64,000 nt of DNA. Source: Photobacterium lucens. Lineage in GTDB: Bacteria; Pseudomonadota; Gammaproteobacteria; Enterobacterales; Vibrionaceae. Positions 55,796-64,000 of the stretch are shown here, piece after piece (positions within the stretch are counted from its first letter, which is position 1; every line of letters starts with the position of its first letter). The notes beneath the pieces are model-generated. The model saw only the letters and a program-made list of their open reading frames with translations, ran no database searches and was not told where the DNA came from. Location of the stretch: assembly GCF_009873615.1 (NCBI RefSeq), contig NZ_SSMG01000083.1:1-64000 (forward strand), in the 5' to 3' direction. The translations under genes were made by a program, and so were the position numbers.

Positions 55796-56827
55796 TTACG
55801 CTTGTTGTAACTTATTGATCGCATTAACCACTAAATCGGGAGTCAGCTCGGTTAAACACTTCAAATGACCTAATGGGCACTCGCGTTTAAAGCACGGACG
55901 ACAGCTGATATCGGTATGCAAGACTTCAACATGCTCTGCCAATGGTGGCGTATAACCCGGTGATGTTGAACCGTATAATGCTACGATATTACAGCCAACA
56001 GCAGCTGAAATGTGCATTAGGCCCGAGTCATTACTAACGACGGTTGTACAGGCTGCCAGCAAATCAATAGCCTCAATTAAAGACGTATTACCCGCTAAAT
56101 TTTGGCAATGCGCTTGCATTTCTTGCGGCAGGCTCGCTTTGATTTTATCAGTCACTTCACGATCTTTGGCGGAGCCAAATAACCATACTTGGTGTCCTTG
56201 CTCAATTAGCATTTCTGCCGCTTTGGCAAAATGTTGCTCAGGCCAGCGTTTTGCTGGACCAAATTCAGCACCGGGACATAAGCCAATTACCGTTCTTTCT
56301 CGGTTTAAACCGAACTTAGTTAACGCATCATTTTGTGCAGTGGCATCAATGGTGAGCTTAGGATATGGCATGTCTGTTAAACAGCCAGAGCCTGTCATTT
56401 CATTTGCCGGATGGGCCAGCGCAATATAACGCTCAATCATCAAATTGAATGCTTTTTTGTTGTTGCGTAGATCATTGAGTAAGCCATAACGCATTTCGCC
56501 TTTCCAGCCGGTACGAACTGGGATTTTTGCAAACAGCGGTACTAATGCGGATTTGGCAGAGTTAGGTAAAACATACGCATGATCATAGTTGTCATCACGC
56601 AGAATTTTACCTAATTGGTAGCGAGCAAATAGATTGAGATCGCCATGTCCAAGCGGCATTTCAATCGCTTGATTGATTTCCGGCATACGTTCAAGTACAG
56701 GCTTACACCAGCCCGGTGCCATGACATCTATGATGGCTTCAGGGTGAAGCTTTTTAAGCTCGGTATAAAGGCATTGCGACATCACCATGTCGCCAACCCA
56801 AGATGGGCCAATAATTAATATTTTCAC
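55796..56827 (-). CDS. waaF: ADP-heptose:LPS heptosyltransferase II WaaF
   Basis: WaaF adds the second heptose of the inner core. The 343-residue family 9 enzyme opens ILIIGPSWVGDMVMSQCLY, contains CPGAEFGPAKRWPEQHFA and CTTVVSNDSGLMHISAAVG, and ends with the cysteine-containing CRPCFKRECPLGHLKCL typical of WaaF. ATG 56827 follows the GT4 gene after 15 bp. Confidence 0.94.
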   Translation of the reverse strand: MKILIIGPSWVGDMVMSQCLYTELKKLHPEAIIDVMAPGWCKPVLERMPEINQAIEMPLGHGDLNLFARYQLGKILRDDNYDHAYVLPNSAKSALVPLFAKIPVRTGWKGEMRYGLLNDLRNNKKAFNLMIERYIALAHPANEMTGSGCLTDMPYPKLTIDATAQNDALTKFGLNRERTVIGLCPGAEFGPAKRWPEQHFAKAAEMLIEQGHQVWLFGSAKDREVTDKIKASLPQEMQAHCQNLAGNTSLIEAIDLLAACTTVVSNDSGLMHISAAVGCNIVALYGSTSPGYTPPLAEHVEVLHTDISCRPCFKRECPLGHLKCLTELTPDLVVNAINKLQQA

Positions 56828-56842
56828 ATTACAACCGTTGAT

Positions 56843-57925
56843 TTATACGTTTTGAAAGAAGTTCAGCTGTTGCTTGGTTGTTTCTTGAATTGAAAAATGT
56901 GTTTGTAAGCGTTGTTGTGCATTTTTTCCCATTTCAATTCGGGTTTCTTTTGAGTGCGCTAATAGCTTAATTTTATCAGCTAATGCTTGAGGATCATTGG
57001 TTTCAACCACAAATCCAGTTTTACCTTCTTCTACCAGCTCTTTACTGCCACCAGTGGTCGTCACAACCGACGGTTTTGCCATCGCCATCGCTTCAATAAT
57101 GGTTTTAGGGAGACCTTCACCGCTAATTGATGGTTGTACTTGGATATCGGATGTCGCCATGATTTCAGGCACATCAGAACGATAACCTAAAAAGTGAATA
57201 CGATCTTGCATACCACTCGCTGTTGCCAATTGGTCATTCTCTTCCGTATCCATATCACGGCCTACAAGTACCAGATGCAGATTGTCGATATCGGCTAATT
57301 GCTTAGCCGCATCTAGTAGAACATGAACGCCTTTGGATTTACGTGCGTTGGCAACACAGGTAACAATAATATCATCATCGGTTAAGCCTAGTTGCTCTCG
57401 CGGCAGAGCATCTGCTTGATACCAAGCTAAGTCGTGACCTTTATAAATGGTTTGGACTTTTTCAGGTGCTAACTTAACAACGCTTCTCACGGATTCTGTA
57501 ACCGCTTCTGCGACACAAGAAATCCCATTCACGCGAGGATGAAGATGCGTTAAATACGATGAAGGATCATGACGATAAATACCGCCAACCGTGCCACGGT
57601 AGCTGATAAGTTTTGTATCAGGGAAACCAATACAAGCAAATGCTGCATTCGGAATAGTTTTGGAATTTAGCGCATACACCACATCATAATGGTGTTGACG
57701 CAGTTCATGACGAATGGTCTTGATGGTTTTAAAGCAAATTTTACGACTTGGGTAGCAATCAATAACCGTAATACCTGCTTCACGAAAGCGCTCGACATAA
57801 GGTGCATCACCTTGGGTGATAATAGTGACGTCATGGCCTTGCTTGACCATTTCGATACACATTTCGGCTTCGGGTCTAACGCTGTTCCAAGCATCTAAAT
57901 AAGAACTTAATATGAGTATTCTCAT
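56843..57925 (-). CDS. Family 4 glycosyltransferase of the LPS locus
   Basis: A 360-residue GT-B enzyme with the N-terminal MRILILSSYLDAWNSVRPEA and the donor-site block GEGLPKTIIEAMAMAKPSVVTTTGGSKELVEEGKTGFVV, where the E-x7-E motif of family 4 is visible. The donor sugar is unknown; a core or outer-core addition is likely. The ATG overlaps the waaL stop (ATGA at 57922-57925). Confidence 0.85.
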   Translation of the reverse strand: MRILILSSYLDAWNSVRPEAEMCIEMVKQGHDVTIITQGDAPYVERFREAGITVIDCYPSRKICFKTIKTIRHELRQHHYDVVYALNSKTIPNAAFACIGFPDTKLISYRGTVGGIYRHDPSSYLTHLHPRVNGISCVAEAVTESVRSVVKLAPEKVQTIYKGHDLAWYQADALPREQLGLTDDDIIVTCVANARKSKGVHVLLDAAKQLADIDNLHLVLVGRDMDTEENDQLATASGMQDRIHFLGYRSDVPEIMATSDIQVQPSISGEGLPKTIIEAMAMAKPSVVTTTGGSKELVEEGKTGFVVETNDPQALADKIKLLAHSKETRIEMGKNAQQRLQTHFSIQETTKQQLNFFQNV

Positions 57926-59193
57926 GATTGTTTCTCTCTCATTGAAATGCTTGTAGCTAGAAGAATGACTGTCATTAGTGAATAGAAAATCATTCCCGAA
58001 TTATGACGGAACATAGCCTGCGACAAACAGTAACCTACCATCATGATCACACTGATAGCACCGCATTGGTTGATCATTTTCTGTTGAGATGAGTTTGCAA
58101 TACGATGGTTTTTTACAAAGATACTTAGAGGAATAATAAAAATAGCGAGTAGTGCAGTTAGTCCAATAACACCACGGACAGATAAATCTTCTAAGAATTG
58201 ATTATGGGAGTGTGAATCTAAAAAGTTTTTAATCACTTGTGCATTCACCAGGCCTTCATGTGCCCATTTCTCTCTTAGAGTTTCTCGACCTTGGTAACCA
58301 GCACCAATAATAGGGTGCTGTTCTGTGGTGTAAATAGCGCTTTTCCAAAGTTCAAACCGAGCACCTAAAGAAGAGGTTTCATCGTGGCCTTTGTGATACT
58401 GCACAATCTCTTGGGTAGCTTCATTTAAACGTGTTTTTATTTCCGTATTCTGGCTAAGAGAAAACACGGCAATTCCAAGAACAATAATGCTGACTATAGC
58501 TATTTTTTTAGAAATCAATTGACGATTGCTGAAGGCTAAATAAGTGATAGCAATAGGTAAAAATATCCACCCGCCACGACTTCCTGAAAGAAAACTGGCA
58601 TAGATACCTAAAAGTGCTGCAATTAAGCTGAGCGTAAATTTCCACCATGATTTTTGGTCTAGATAATAGAGACTAATGGTGAGACTGATTAATCCCAATG
58701 TCATCGCCATATTACCAGACTGAATAGGCATATAGCCTTTTAATGATGGGTGAATACTTTTGTATAAATCACTAAAGGCTCTGCCTGTTTTAAAATCATA
58801 AATGTGAATCATTGCTACAATACCCGCAATGATCGAACCGATGATAAAACCTGAAGTCAAGATATTAACTTTCGGTGGATATAGTAGTAGTAATAGAAAT
58901 ATAGGTAGTACTAATACAAAACGACTAGGCATATCGATTTCAGAAAAGCTACCACCGTAATAAAGTGTCGAGGCTAAATAGGTGAGAAAGTAAATACTAA
59001 AGCTACCTAATATCCATTTTACCTGTTTTGTATAGTTAACGTTTTTGAATTGCCAACAAAAACCAAGCGCAGCTACTAATAATAAAATGGGAGGTAAGTT
59101 ATAGCCTTTACCATATGCAAGGCACAAAATAGGAAAGCTTGCGACGAGCAAGCTTATGATTATTTCACGATTTAAAAAGCGAGGAAGAGTCAT
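57922..59193 (-). CDS. waaL: O-antigen ligase WaaL family protein
   Basis: WaaL joins O-antigen from undecaprenyl diphosphate to the lipid A-core in the periplasm. The 423-residue protein has about twelve membrane spans and a large periplasmic loop near residues 240-330 carrying the Wzy_C features: SGSRGGWIFLP, then PIIGAGYQGRETL and the conserved histidine in HSHNQFLEDLSVRGVIG. Sequence in this family is weakly conserved, so the ligase rather than polymerase role rests on its place among core genes. Confidence 0.85.
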   Translation of the reverse strand: MTLPRFLNREIIISLLVASFPILCLAYGKGYNLPPILLLVAALGFCWQFKNVNYTKQVKWILGSFSIYFLTYLASTLYYGGSFSEIDMPSRFVLVLPIFLLLLLYPPKVNILTSGFIIGSIIAGIVAMIHIYDFKTGRAFSDLYKSIHPSLKGYMPIQSGNMAMTLGLISLTISLYYLDQKSWWKFTLSLIAALLGIYASFLSGSRGGWIFLPIAITYLAFSNRQLISKKIAIVSIIVLGIAVFSLSQNTEIKTRLNEATQEIVQYHKGHDETSSLGARFELWKSAIYTTEQHPIIGAGYQGRETLREKWAHEGLVNAQVIKNFLDSHSHNQFLEDLSVRGVIGLTALLAIFIIPLSIFVKNHRIANSSQQKMINQCGAISVIMMVGYCLSQAMFRHNSGMIFYSLMTVILLATSISMREKQS

Positions 59194-59194
59194 T

Positions 59195-60151
59195 TTATTT
59201 TTTTACCTGATATGGATTTTCATCACTATTCGGACGTGTTTTCAATAAACGCAGAATCCACATATATTGTTCTGGACGTTCACCAACGTATTGCTCAATA
59301 CATTCGTTCATCATGCGGGCATCTTGCTCTTCTGTTTCACTAGGAAAAGGCAGAGCGGGGTAAAAATCTAATTCATATTTGCCCGTCTCGCTGTTGTACA
59401 TCGCAAACAGTGGAACAATCTTTGAACGGCTGAGTTTAGACAGTCGGCCAAGACCGGACATCGTTGCTTTAGTTGTACCGAAGAAATCAACAAATACACT
59501 GTGCTCTGGGCCAAGATCTTCATCGGGTAGGTAATAACCTAAGTAGCCCTCACGAATTGATTTGATAAATGGTTTAATGCCACCGCTTCGTTCATAAACA
59601 CGACCACCGTATTGCACGCGTTGACGATGCATCAACCAGTCTGAGACCGGGTTTTTCTGCTTTTTCGCCATGGCAGATACTGGCAAACCACGTGATGCGA
59701 GCAGTACTGCTGGAATATCAATTGCCCACGTATGCGGAACCAATAAGATCACACTTTGCTGTTGATCGGTCAGTGTGGTGAGGTTCTCCATTCCACGGAT
59801 CACAGTATTGTTTTCTAACCAGAATTTGCTGCGCACACTTAATGAGGCAAAGCCCAGTAAAAACGTACCTGCAGTGGTGATGCTTTGCAGCAAAATAGCT
59901 TCACGCTCAGCCTCTGTTTTTTCTGGAAAGCACATTTGCAAATTTACACGTGCGCGGTGATTCGCTTTACTATTAAGCTTGATCGCTTGTTTAGCAAAGG
60001 TACTAGCAATAGCGTGACGTACCTTATGTGGCAATAAGCAAAAAAATGATGCCAGCAATACTGCAAACCACGTTCTCCAGTATTTAGGATGTAAAAACGA
60101 CCACTCAAACTGTGGGTTATAGGCTTGTTTGTCGTAATGGTTATCAATCAT
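59195..60151 (-). CDS. Late lipid A acyltransferase (LpxL/LpxM family)
   Basis: These enzymes add secondary acyl chains to Kdo-lipid A. The 318-residue protein has an N-terminal membrane region (TWFAVLLASFFCLLP), the catalytic motif HTWAID (HX4D) near residues 135-140, YLPDEDLGPEHSVFVDFFG and the C-terminal QYMWILRLLKTRP. Which position and chain it transfers (LpxL, LpxM or the LpxN known from V. cholerae) cannot be told from sequence alone. It is between hldD and waaL, with gaps of 7 and 1 bp. Confidence 0.9.
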   Translation of the reverse strand: MIDNHYDKQAYNPQFEWSFLHPKYWRTWFAVLLASFFCLLPHKVRHAIASTFAKQAIKLNSKANHRARVNLQMCFPEKTEAEREAILLQSITTAGTFLLGFASLSVRSKFWLENNTVIRGMENLTTLTDQQQSVILLVPHTWAIDIPAVLLASRGLPVSAMAKKQKNPVSDWLMHRQRVQYGGRVYERSGGIKPFIKSIREGYLGYYLPDEDLGPEHSVFVDFFGTTKATMSGLGRLSKLSRSKIVPLFAMYNSETGKYELDFYPALPFPSETEEQDARMMNECIEQYVGERPEQYMWILRLLKTRPNSDENPYQVKK

Positions 60152-60158
60152 ATCGTTA

Positions 60159-61103
60159 TTATTTATTTAAAATAGCCATGTATTCAGCAACGCCTTCGGC
60201 TACTGATTTAAACGGTTCAGGGTAACCTGCTGCACGTACTTTGGTGAGATCGGCTTGTGTATAAGCTTGGTAGCGCCCTTTTAAGTGCTCAGGGAACGGA
60301 ACAGATTCTACCTTACCTTTACCGTGGAATTTTACGACAGCATCAGCGACAGCTTGGAAAGACTCTGCGTTGCCTGTACCGCAGTTAAAAATGCCTGATA
60401 CGCCATTTTCTAGGAACCACAAGTTCATTTTGCAAACGTCACCAACATAGACGAAATCACGTTTGAAGCCCTCTGAGCCTTCAAACAGTTTAGGGTTATC
60501 GCCAGCGTTGATTTGGCTGTTGAGATGGAAAGCGACAGAAGCCATGCTGCCTTTGTGTTGCTCACGAGGACCATAAACATTGAAGTAACGGAAACCAGTG
60601 ATCTGAGAGAGTTTCTCGCCATGTGTTTCAGCATCTTGCCAAATGCGGCGTACGTAGTTATCAAATTGCTGTTTTGAGTAACCGTAGACGTTTAGCGCAC
60701 CTTCATAAGGCTTTTCTTCAATGAAGTCATGATCTCGGCCACCATAGGTTGCGGCAGAAGAGGCGTATAAGAATGGAATTTCACGCTCTAAACAATAATG
60801 TAATAGCTCTTTTGAGTATTCATAGTTGTTTAGCATCATGTATTTACCGTCCCACTCAGTGGTTGCAGAGCAAGCACCTTCATGGAAGATGGCATCAATG
60901 TGACCAAACTCATCACCCGCCATAATTTGGGTGATGAAGTCTTCTTTATCCATGTAATCAGCAATATCTAAATCGACAAGGTTGGCAAATTTAGTACCGT
61001 CTTTGAGGTTATCCACCACTAAAATATCGTTACGACCTTGCTCGTTGAGGGCTTTTACGATGTTGCTGCCGATCATGCCGGCGCCGCCAGTCACAATTAT
61101 CAT
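60159..61103 (-). CDS. hldD: ADP-L-glycero-D-manno-heptose-6-epimerase HldD
   Basis: HldD makes the ADP-L,D-heptose used by the heptosyltransferases here. The 314-residue SDR enzyme has the NAD(P) motif [34 protein letters not shown], the catalytic YGYSKQQFD and [20 protein letters not shown]. It heads the minus-strand LPS run down to waaA and is divergent from a TetR regulator gene. Confidence 0.97.
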   Translation of the reverse strand: MIIVTGGAGMIGSNIVKALNEQGRNDILVVDNLKDGTKFANLVDLDIADYMDKEDFITQIMAGDEFGHIDAIFHEGACSATTEWDGKYMMLNNYEYSKELLHYCLEREIPFLYASSAATYGGRDHDFIEEKPYEGALNVYGYSKQQFDNYVRRIWQDAETHGEKLSQITGFRYFNVYGPREQHKGSMASVAFHLNSQINAGDNPKLFEGSEGFKRDFVYVGDVCKMNLWFLENGVSGIFNCGTGNAESFQAVADAVVKFHGKGKVESVPFPEHLKGRYQAYTQADLTKVRAAGYPEPFKSVAEGVAEYMAILNK

Positions 61104-61131
61104 GGGAGAAATCCTTCATTGATGAAATAAC

Positions 61132-61157
61132 GGCTTGTAGTTATAGAGCGACAAGCC
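61132..61157. promoter_or_regulatory. Inverted repeat between hldD and the tetR gene
   Basis: GGCTTGT (61132-61138) and ACAAGCC (61151-61157) with a 12-bp spacer in the divergent promoter region, a layout compatible with an operator for the adjacent TetR-type regulator. Evidence is symmetry and place only. Confidence 0.35.
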
Positions 61158-61217
61158 AAAAAAACGTTAACTTATGATAACATTATATGCAGCAGAAGGG
61201 CGAAGGAAGTCAATGAA

Positions 61218-61862
61218 ATGAAAACCCGAGACAGAATTATTCATGCGGCATTAGCGTTATTTAACGACAATGGTGAGCCAAACGTAACAACCAACCATAT
61301 TGCTGCTGATTTAGCGATAAGTCCGGGTAACCTTTACTATCACTTTCGCAATAAAGAGCAAATTATTCATAGCATTTTCGATTTGTATGCAACGGATTTG
61401 CAAGTGAGTTTTCAACCTCGTAGTGAAGCAGAAAGTACAGAAAGCTTGTTGAGTTACTTAGATGCGATGTTTTTGCTGATGTGGCGTTATCGCTTCTTTT
61501 ACGCCAATTTGCCTGACATCTTACGTCGTGATCCCGAGTTGCAACAGAAGTACCTTGCTGCACAGGTACAGTTACGCAGTAATATTGCGGTGTTGATGCA
61601 GAGCTTAAAAGAAGGTGGTCTGGTTGATATTGACGATGACGATCTAAAAACCTTAGCCGATACTTTATTGATGGTGGCATCGAGTTGGATCAGTTATCAA
61701 ACCACGCAGGTTGTTGGTGCGAAAATTACGCCAACCGTGATTTATAAAGGCGTGATCCAAATATTGAATATTGTGAGGCCGTTAGCGACACCAATGGGAC
61801 GTGAACGTGTTGAAGGACTAAAGCAGTACTATAAGCAAAAAGAGCAGCAAGCAGACCGTTAA
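61218..61862 (+). CDS. TetR/AcrR family transcriptional regulator
   Basis: A 214-residue regulator. The N-terminal DNA-binding domain (about residues 1-50) includes MKTRDRIIHAALALFNDNG and the helix-turn-helix TTNHIAADLAISPGNLYYHFRNKEQII. The C-terminal ligand/dimer domain is helical (about residues 60-200), resembling the group with FFYANLPDILRRDPEL. Divergent from hldD. The ligand and targets are unknown; control of its own gene or hldD is possible from the shared promoter region. Confidence 0.88.
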   Translation: MKTRDRIIHAALALFNDNGEPNVTTNHIAADLAISPGNLYYHFRNKEQIIHSIFDLYATDLQVSFQPRSEAESTESLLSYLDAMFLLMWRYRFFYANLPDILRRDPELQQKYLAAQVQLRSNIAVLMQSLKEGGLVDIDDDDLKTLADTLLMVASSWISYQTTQVVGAKITPTVIYKGVIQILNIVRPLATPMGRERVEGLKQYYKQKEQQADR

Positions 61863-61886
61863 GGTTGCCCGAAAATAACTGTTAAT

Positions 61887-61923
61887 AAAAAAGGTTGGGA
61901 TAGTGATATCGCCAACCTTTTTT
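61887..61923. terminator. Bidirectional terminator between the tetR gene and envC
   Basis: AAAAAAGGTTGG and CCAACCTTTTTT with a 13-base loop, between converging genes. Confidence 0.88.
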
Positions 61924-61942
61924 GTTTATGTTGATATTGCGC

Positions 61943-63238
61943 TTAGTTCAGCCAAGGTTTTGGATTGATTGGCTGACCTTTACGGCGGATTTCAAAGTAG
62001 AGGCTAGGCTGCTCCTGACCACCACTGTCACCCACAAGGGCAATAGGCTCACCGGCTTGAACCGTATCACCGACTTTTTTCAGTAGGGTTTGGTTGTAGC
62101 CATAGAAACTCATGTCACCTTTACCGTGATCGATACCGATCATCAAACCGTAGCCTCGTAGCCAATCAGCAAAGATGATCCGACCTGAGTATATTGCTCG
62201 AACCTGACTGCCGAGTGGCTTACTAAATACCATGCCTTTCCAATGCAACTGACCACGCTGTAATGAGCCATAGTTATGCAGGATAGGCCCTTTCACTGGC
62301 CAGTAAAGCTTGCCTTTATGACGAGCAAGGCCATCCATCGGCACACGTGCATTTTGGCTTGCATATTGACGATCAATCTCACGGGCTTCAGCTTCTGCTG
62401 CTGCGCGCGCTTTGGCTTCTTTCGCCGCTTTAATTCGCGCTTCTGCTGCTGCTTTTTCACGGGCAATACGTGCCGCTTCTTCACGGGCACGGCGCTCTGC
62501 TTCTGCTTTGGCTTTGGCAATTGCCGCAATCATGCGTTTTTCGTTGGCTTGTAGCTCAGCAAGATCTTCATTATCACTGGCGATCTGCTTTTTGATCGTT
62601 GTCAGCGTTTGCTGGCGTGATTGCTGTTGTTGATCGAGCGTTTGTTTTTGCTGTTTAAGCGTATTGAGTGCTTGTTGTTGCTCTGTTTTTTGCTCTTTAA
62701 GCTCATGCACTTTCATTTGAATTTCAGTTTGCGTGGCATCGAGGGCGTCAATGGCTTCGACACGGGCTTTACTGATGTGCTCTGCATAGGTGGTCATGCG
62801 ATCAAGACGAGTTGAATCTTCACCGCTAAGGAGGCTGGCGATATCACTGTCTTGGCCTTGACGATACTGAGCATTGAGTAGGGAAGCGACAACCGCCTTT
62901 TGTTGCTGTTGCTTTTGCTCTAGTGCTGCTTGTTCCTTGTTTAATTTATCAATCGAACGCTTAATGGTGGCTAATTGATTGTTAGTCGCATGAATATTAT
63001 TTGCTGCTTTGGCAATGTTCAGTTCGTGTTGTTTTAACTCTTGTTGCAAGCCATCGAATTTCTTTTGCTTGCTTGCCAGTTGACTTTTTTGACGTGAGAT
63101 TTCCTGTTTTACGCCGTCGAGCTGGTTTTGACTGGACGCTGCACATGGAACGGCAAATGCCATGCATAGTAAAGCGCCAGTGCATAATGCACTGGCGCGG
63201 ATTTTTTTGTTTAGATGTTTTCTAATCATATCTCGCAT
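61943..63238 (-). CDS. envC: Murein hydrolase activator EnvC
   Basis: EnvC is a periplasmic activator of the amidases AmiA and AmiB at the septum, controlled by FtsEX (also in this window). The 431-residue protein has a signal sequence (about residues 12-35), long coiled coils from about residue 38 to 280 (repeated Gln/Lys/Glu heptads ending in an Ala/Arg/Glu-rich helix), and a C-terminal LytM (M23) domain (about residues 305-431). The LytM part reads KGMVFSKPLGSQVRAIYSG and GLMIGIDHG; the usual zinc-binding HxH is replaced, as expected for a non-catalytic activator. It follows gpmI by 8 bp. Confidence 0.94.
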   Translation of the reverse strand: MRDMIRKHLNKKIRASALCTGALLCMAFAVPCAASSQNQLDGVKQEISRQKSQLASKQKKFDGLQQELKQHELNIAKAANNIHATNNQLATIKRSIDKLNKEQAALEQKQQQQKAVVASLLNAQYRQGQDSDIASLLSGEDSTRLDRMTTYAEHISKARVEAIDALDATQTEIQMKVHELKEQKTEQQQALNTLKQQKQTLDQQQQSRQQTLTTIKKQIASDNEDLAELQANEKRMIAAIAKAKAEAERRAREEAARIAREKAAAEARIKAAKEAKARAAAEAEAREIDRQYASQNARVPMDGLARHKGKLYWPVKGPILHNYGSLQRGQLHWKGMVFSKPLGSQVRAIYSGRIIFADWLRGYGLMIGIDHGKGDMSFYGYNQTLLKKVGDTVQAGEPIALVGDSGGQEQPSLYFEIRRKGQPINPKPWLN

Positions 63239-63246
63239 GGAGATAA

Positions 63247-64000
63247 TTATTTCAGATTGTATAGCACCTGACCAGACATCTCTGTAGGGATTTCCATATC
63301 TGTTAGTGAAAGCATCGTTGGTGCAAGATCTGACAGCTTACCACCAGACTTAAGCTCTAAGTCTTTACCACCTACGTAAATCAGTGGTACTGGTAGGTTA
63401 GTGTGCGCAGTGTGGATACCGCCAGTTGCCGGATCAACCATCATTTCTGCGTTACCGTGGTCAGCCGTGATTAATAGTTGACCGTCAGCTTCTTTGATTG
63501 CCGCTACTACTTTACCTAGGCAAGTATCTAGTGCTTCACAAGCTTTTACTGCTGCATCGTAAACACCAGTGTGACCAACCATATCACCGTTAGGGTAGTT
63601 ACAGATGATCATGTCAAATTCACCGCCTTTGATTGCTGCAACAAGCTTTTCAGTTAGCTCTGGTGCGCTCATTTCAGGCTGTAGATCGTAAGTTGCTACT
63701 TTTGGTGAAGCAACAAGCTGGCGTGATTCACCGTCAAACTCATTTTCAACACCACCGTTGAAGAAGAAAGTAACGTGTGCGTATTTCTCTGTTTCAGAGA
63801 TACGTAGCTGCTTTTTGCCTTTCTTCGATAGCCACTCACCTAGCGTGTTATCTAGGCTTGCAGGTGGGAATGCTGTTGTTAGCTCAATGTCTGCAGCGTA
63901 TTGCGTTAGCATTACGAAATCAGATAGTTGAGGGAACTGTGCACGCTCAAATGCAGTGAAGCTTGGCTCGAATGCACGGGTGATTTCACGAGCACGGTCA
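63247..64000 (-). CDS. gpmI: 2,3-bisphosphoglycerate-independent phosphoglycerate mutase GpmI, C-terminal part (cut by window edge)
   Basis: GpmI interconverts 3- and 2-phosphoglycerate using two manganese ions. The frame is open to base 64000, where it reads [20 protein letters not shown], so the N-terminal half lies outside. Visible family features are [30 protein letters not shown] and the metal-binding [11 protein letters not shown]. The gpmI-envC order is that of E. coli. An internal ATG at 63912 is not the true start. Confidence 0.95.
   Translation of the reverse strand, partial: DRAREITRAFEPSFTAFERAQFPQLSDFVMLTQYAADIELTTAFPPASLDNTLGEWLSKKGKKQLRISETEKYAHVTFFFNGGVENEFDGESRQLVASPKVATYDLQPEMSAPELTEKLVAAIKGGEFDMIICNYPNGDMVGHTGVYDAAVKACEALDTCLGKVVAAIKEADGQLLITADHGNAEMMVDPATGGIHTAHTNLPVPLIYVGGKDLELKSGGKLSDLAPTMLSLTDMEIPTEMSGQVLYNLK

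Noticed and set aside
61943-63238. EnvC LytM domain considered as an active zinc endopeptidase
   Set aside because: The catalytic HxH is not visible, and EnvC relatives are known to be non-catalytic activators.

Overview
The window reads as a stretch of chromosome 1 from a member of the Vibrionaceae, most probably Photobacterium or a close relative. This is inferred from gene order and protein similarity that I recognise; no search was run. Almost every block matches the gammaproteobacterial gene order of E. coli and Vibrio: yhhL-rsmD / ftsYEX-rpoH, ubiCA / plsB / lexA, nfuA-comF / bioH, tex-greB / ompR-envZ, gmk-rpoZ-spoT-trmH-recG, yicC / rph-pyrE / slmA, dut-coaBC / radC / rpmBG / mutM, then the lipopolysaccharide core cluster, envC and gpmI.

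Layout. 1-77 is the right end of an IS3-family insertion sequence cut by the window edge. 105-8039 carries small yhh genes, rsmD, ftsYEX and rpoH. Within it, 985-1989 is a T-rich, almost gene-free stretch holding one unlisted 26-residue membrane peptide gene. 7987-8540 is non-coding, with clustered DnaA boxes, GATC sites and palindromes. 8541-15398 holds glpE, glpG, a FliL-like protein, ubiCA, plsB and lexA with two LexA boxes. 15481-24395 is a methyltransferase gene followed by a complete aa3-type cytochrome c oxidase locus: coxB with a fused cytochrome c domain, ctaD, ctaG, coxC, SURF1, a SCO-like protein, ctaA and cyoE. This locus sits between lexA and dinF, which are adjacent in E. coli. 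24508-34738 holds dinF, a 3D-domain protein, nfuA, comF, bioH, tex (with a hexanucleotide repeat in its 3' end), greB and ompR-envZ. 34749-49132 is stringent-response, nucleotide, cofactor and ribosome genes. 49274-61103 is the LPS inner-core, lipid A and O-antigen-ligase region. 61218-64000 holds a TetR regulator, envC and the C-terminal part of gpmI, which runs off the right edge.

How the parts work together. The cox locus encodes three core subunits plus copper insertion (CtaG, SCO-like), heme A synthesis (CyoE then CtaA) and SURF1 assembly, so it should be self-sufficient for making the oxidase. The LPS region supplies heptose precursor (hldD), Kdo transfer (waaA), Kdo phosphorylation (kdkA), heptosyl transfer (opsX/waaC-like, waaF), core glycosyltransferases, late lipid A acylation and O-antigen ligation. 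The gmk-rpoZ-spoT-trmH-recG and rph-pyrE arrangements are standard.

Most of the window is conserved housekeeping DNA. I found no defence system, prophage, CRISPR array, tRNA or rRNA. The points worth a second look are the DnaA-box/GATC cluster, the tiny membrane gene, the cox block between lexA and dinF, the palindrome in front of slmA, the structured rpoH leader and the in-frame repeat in tex.
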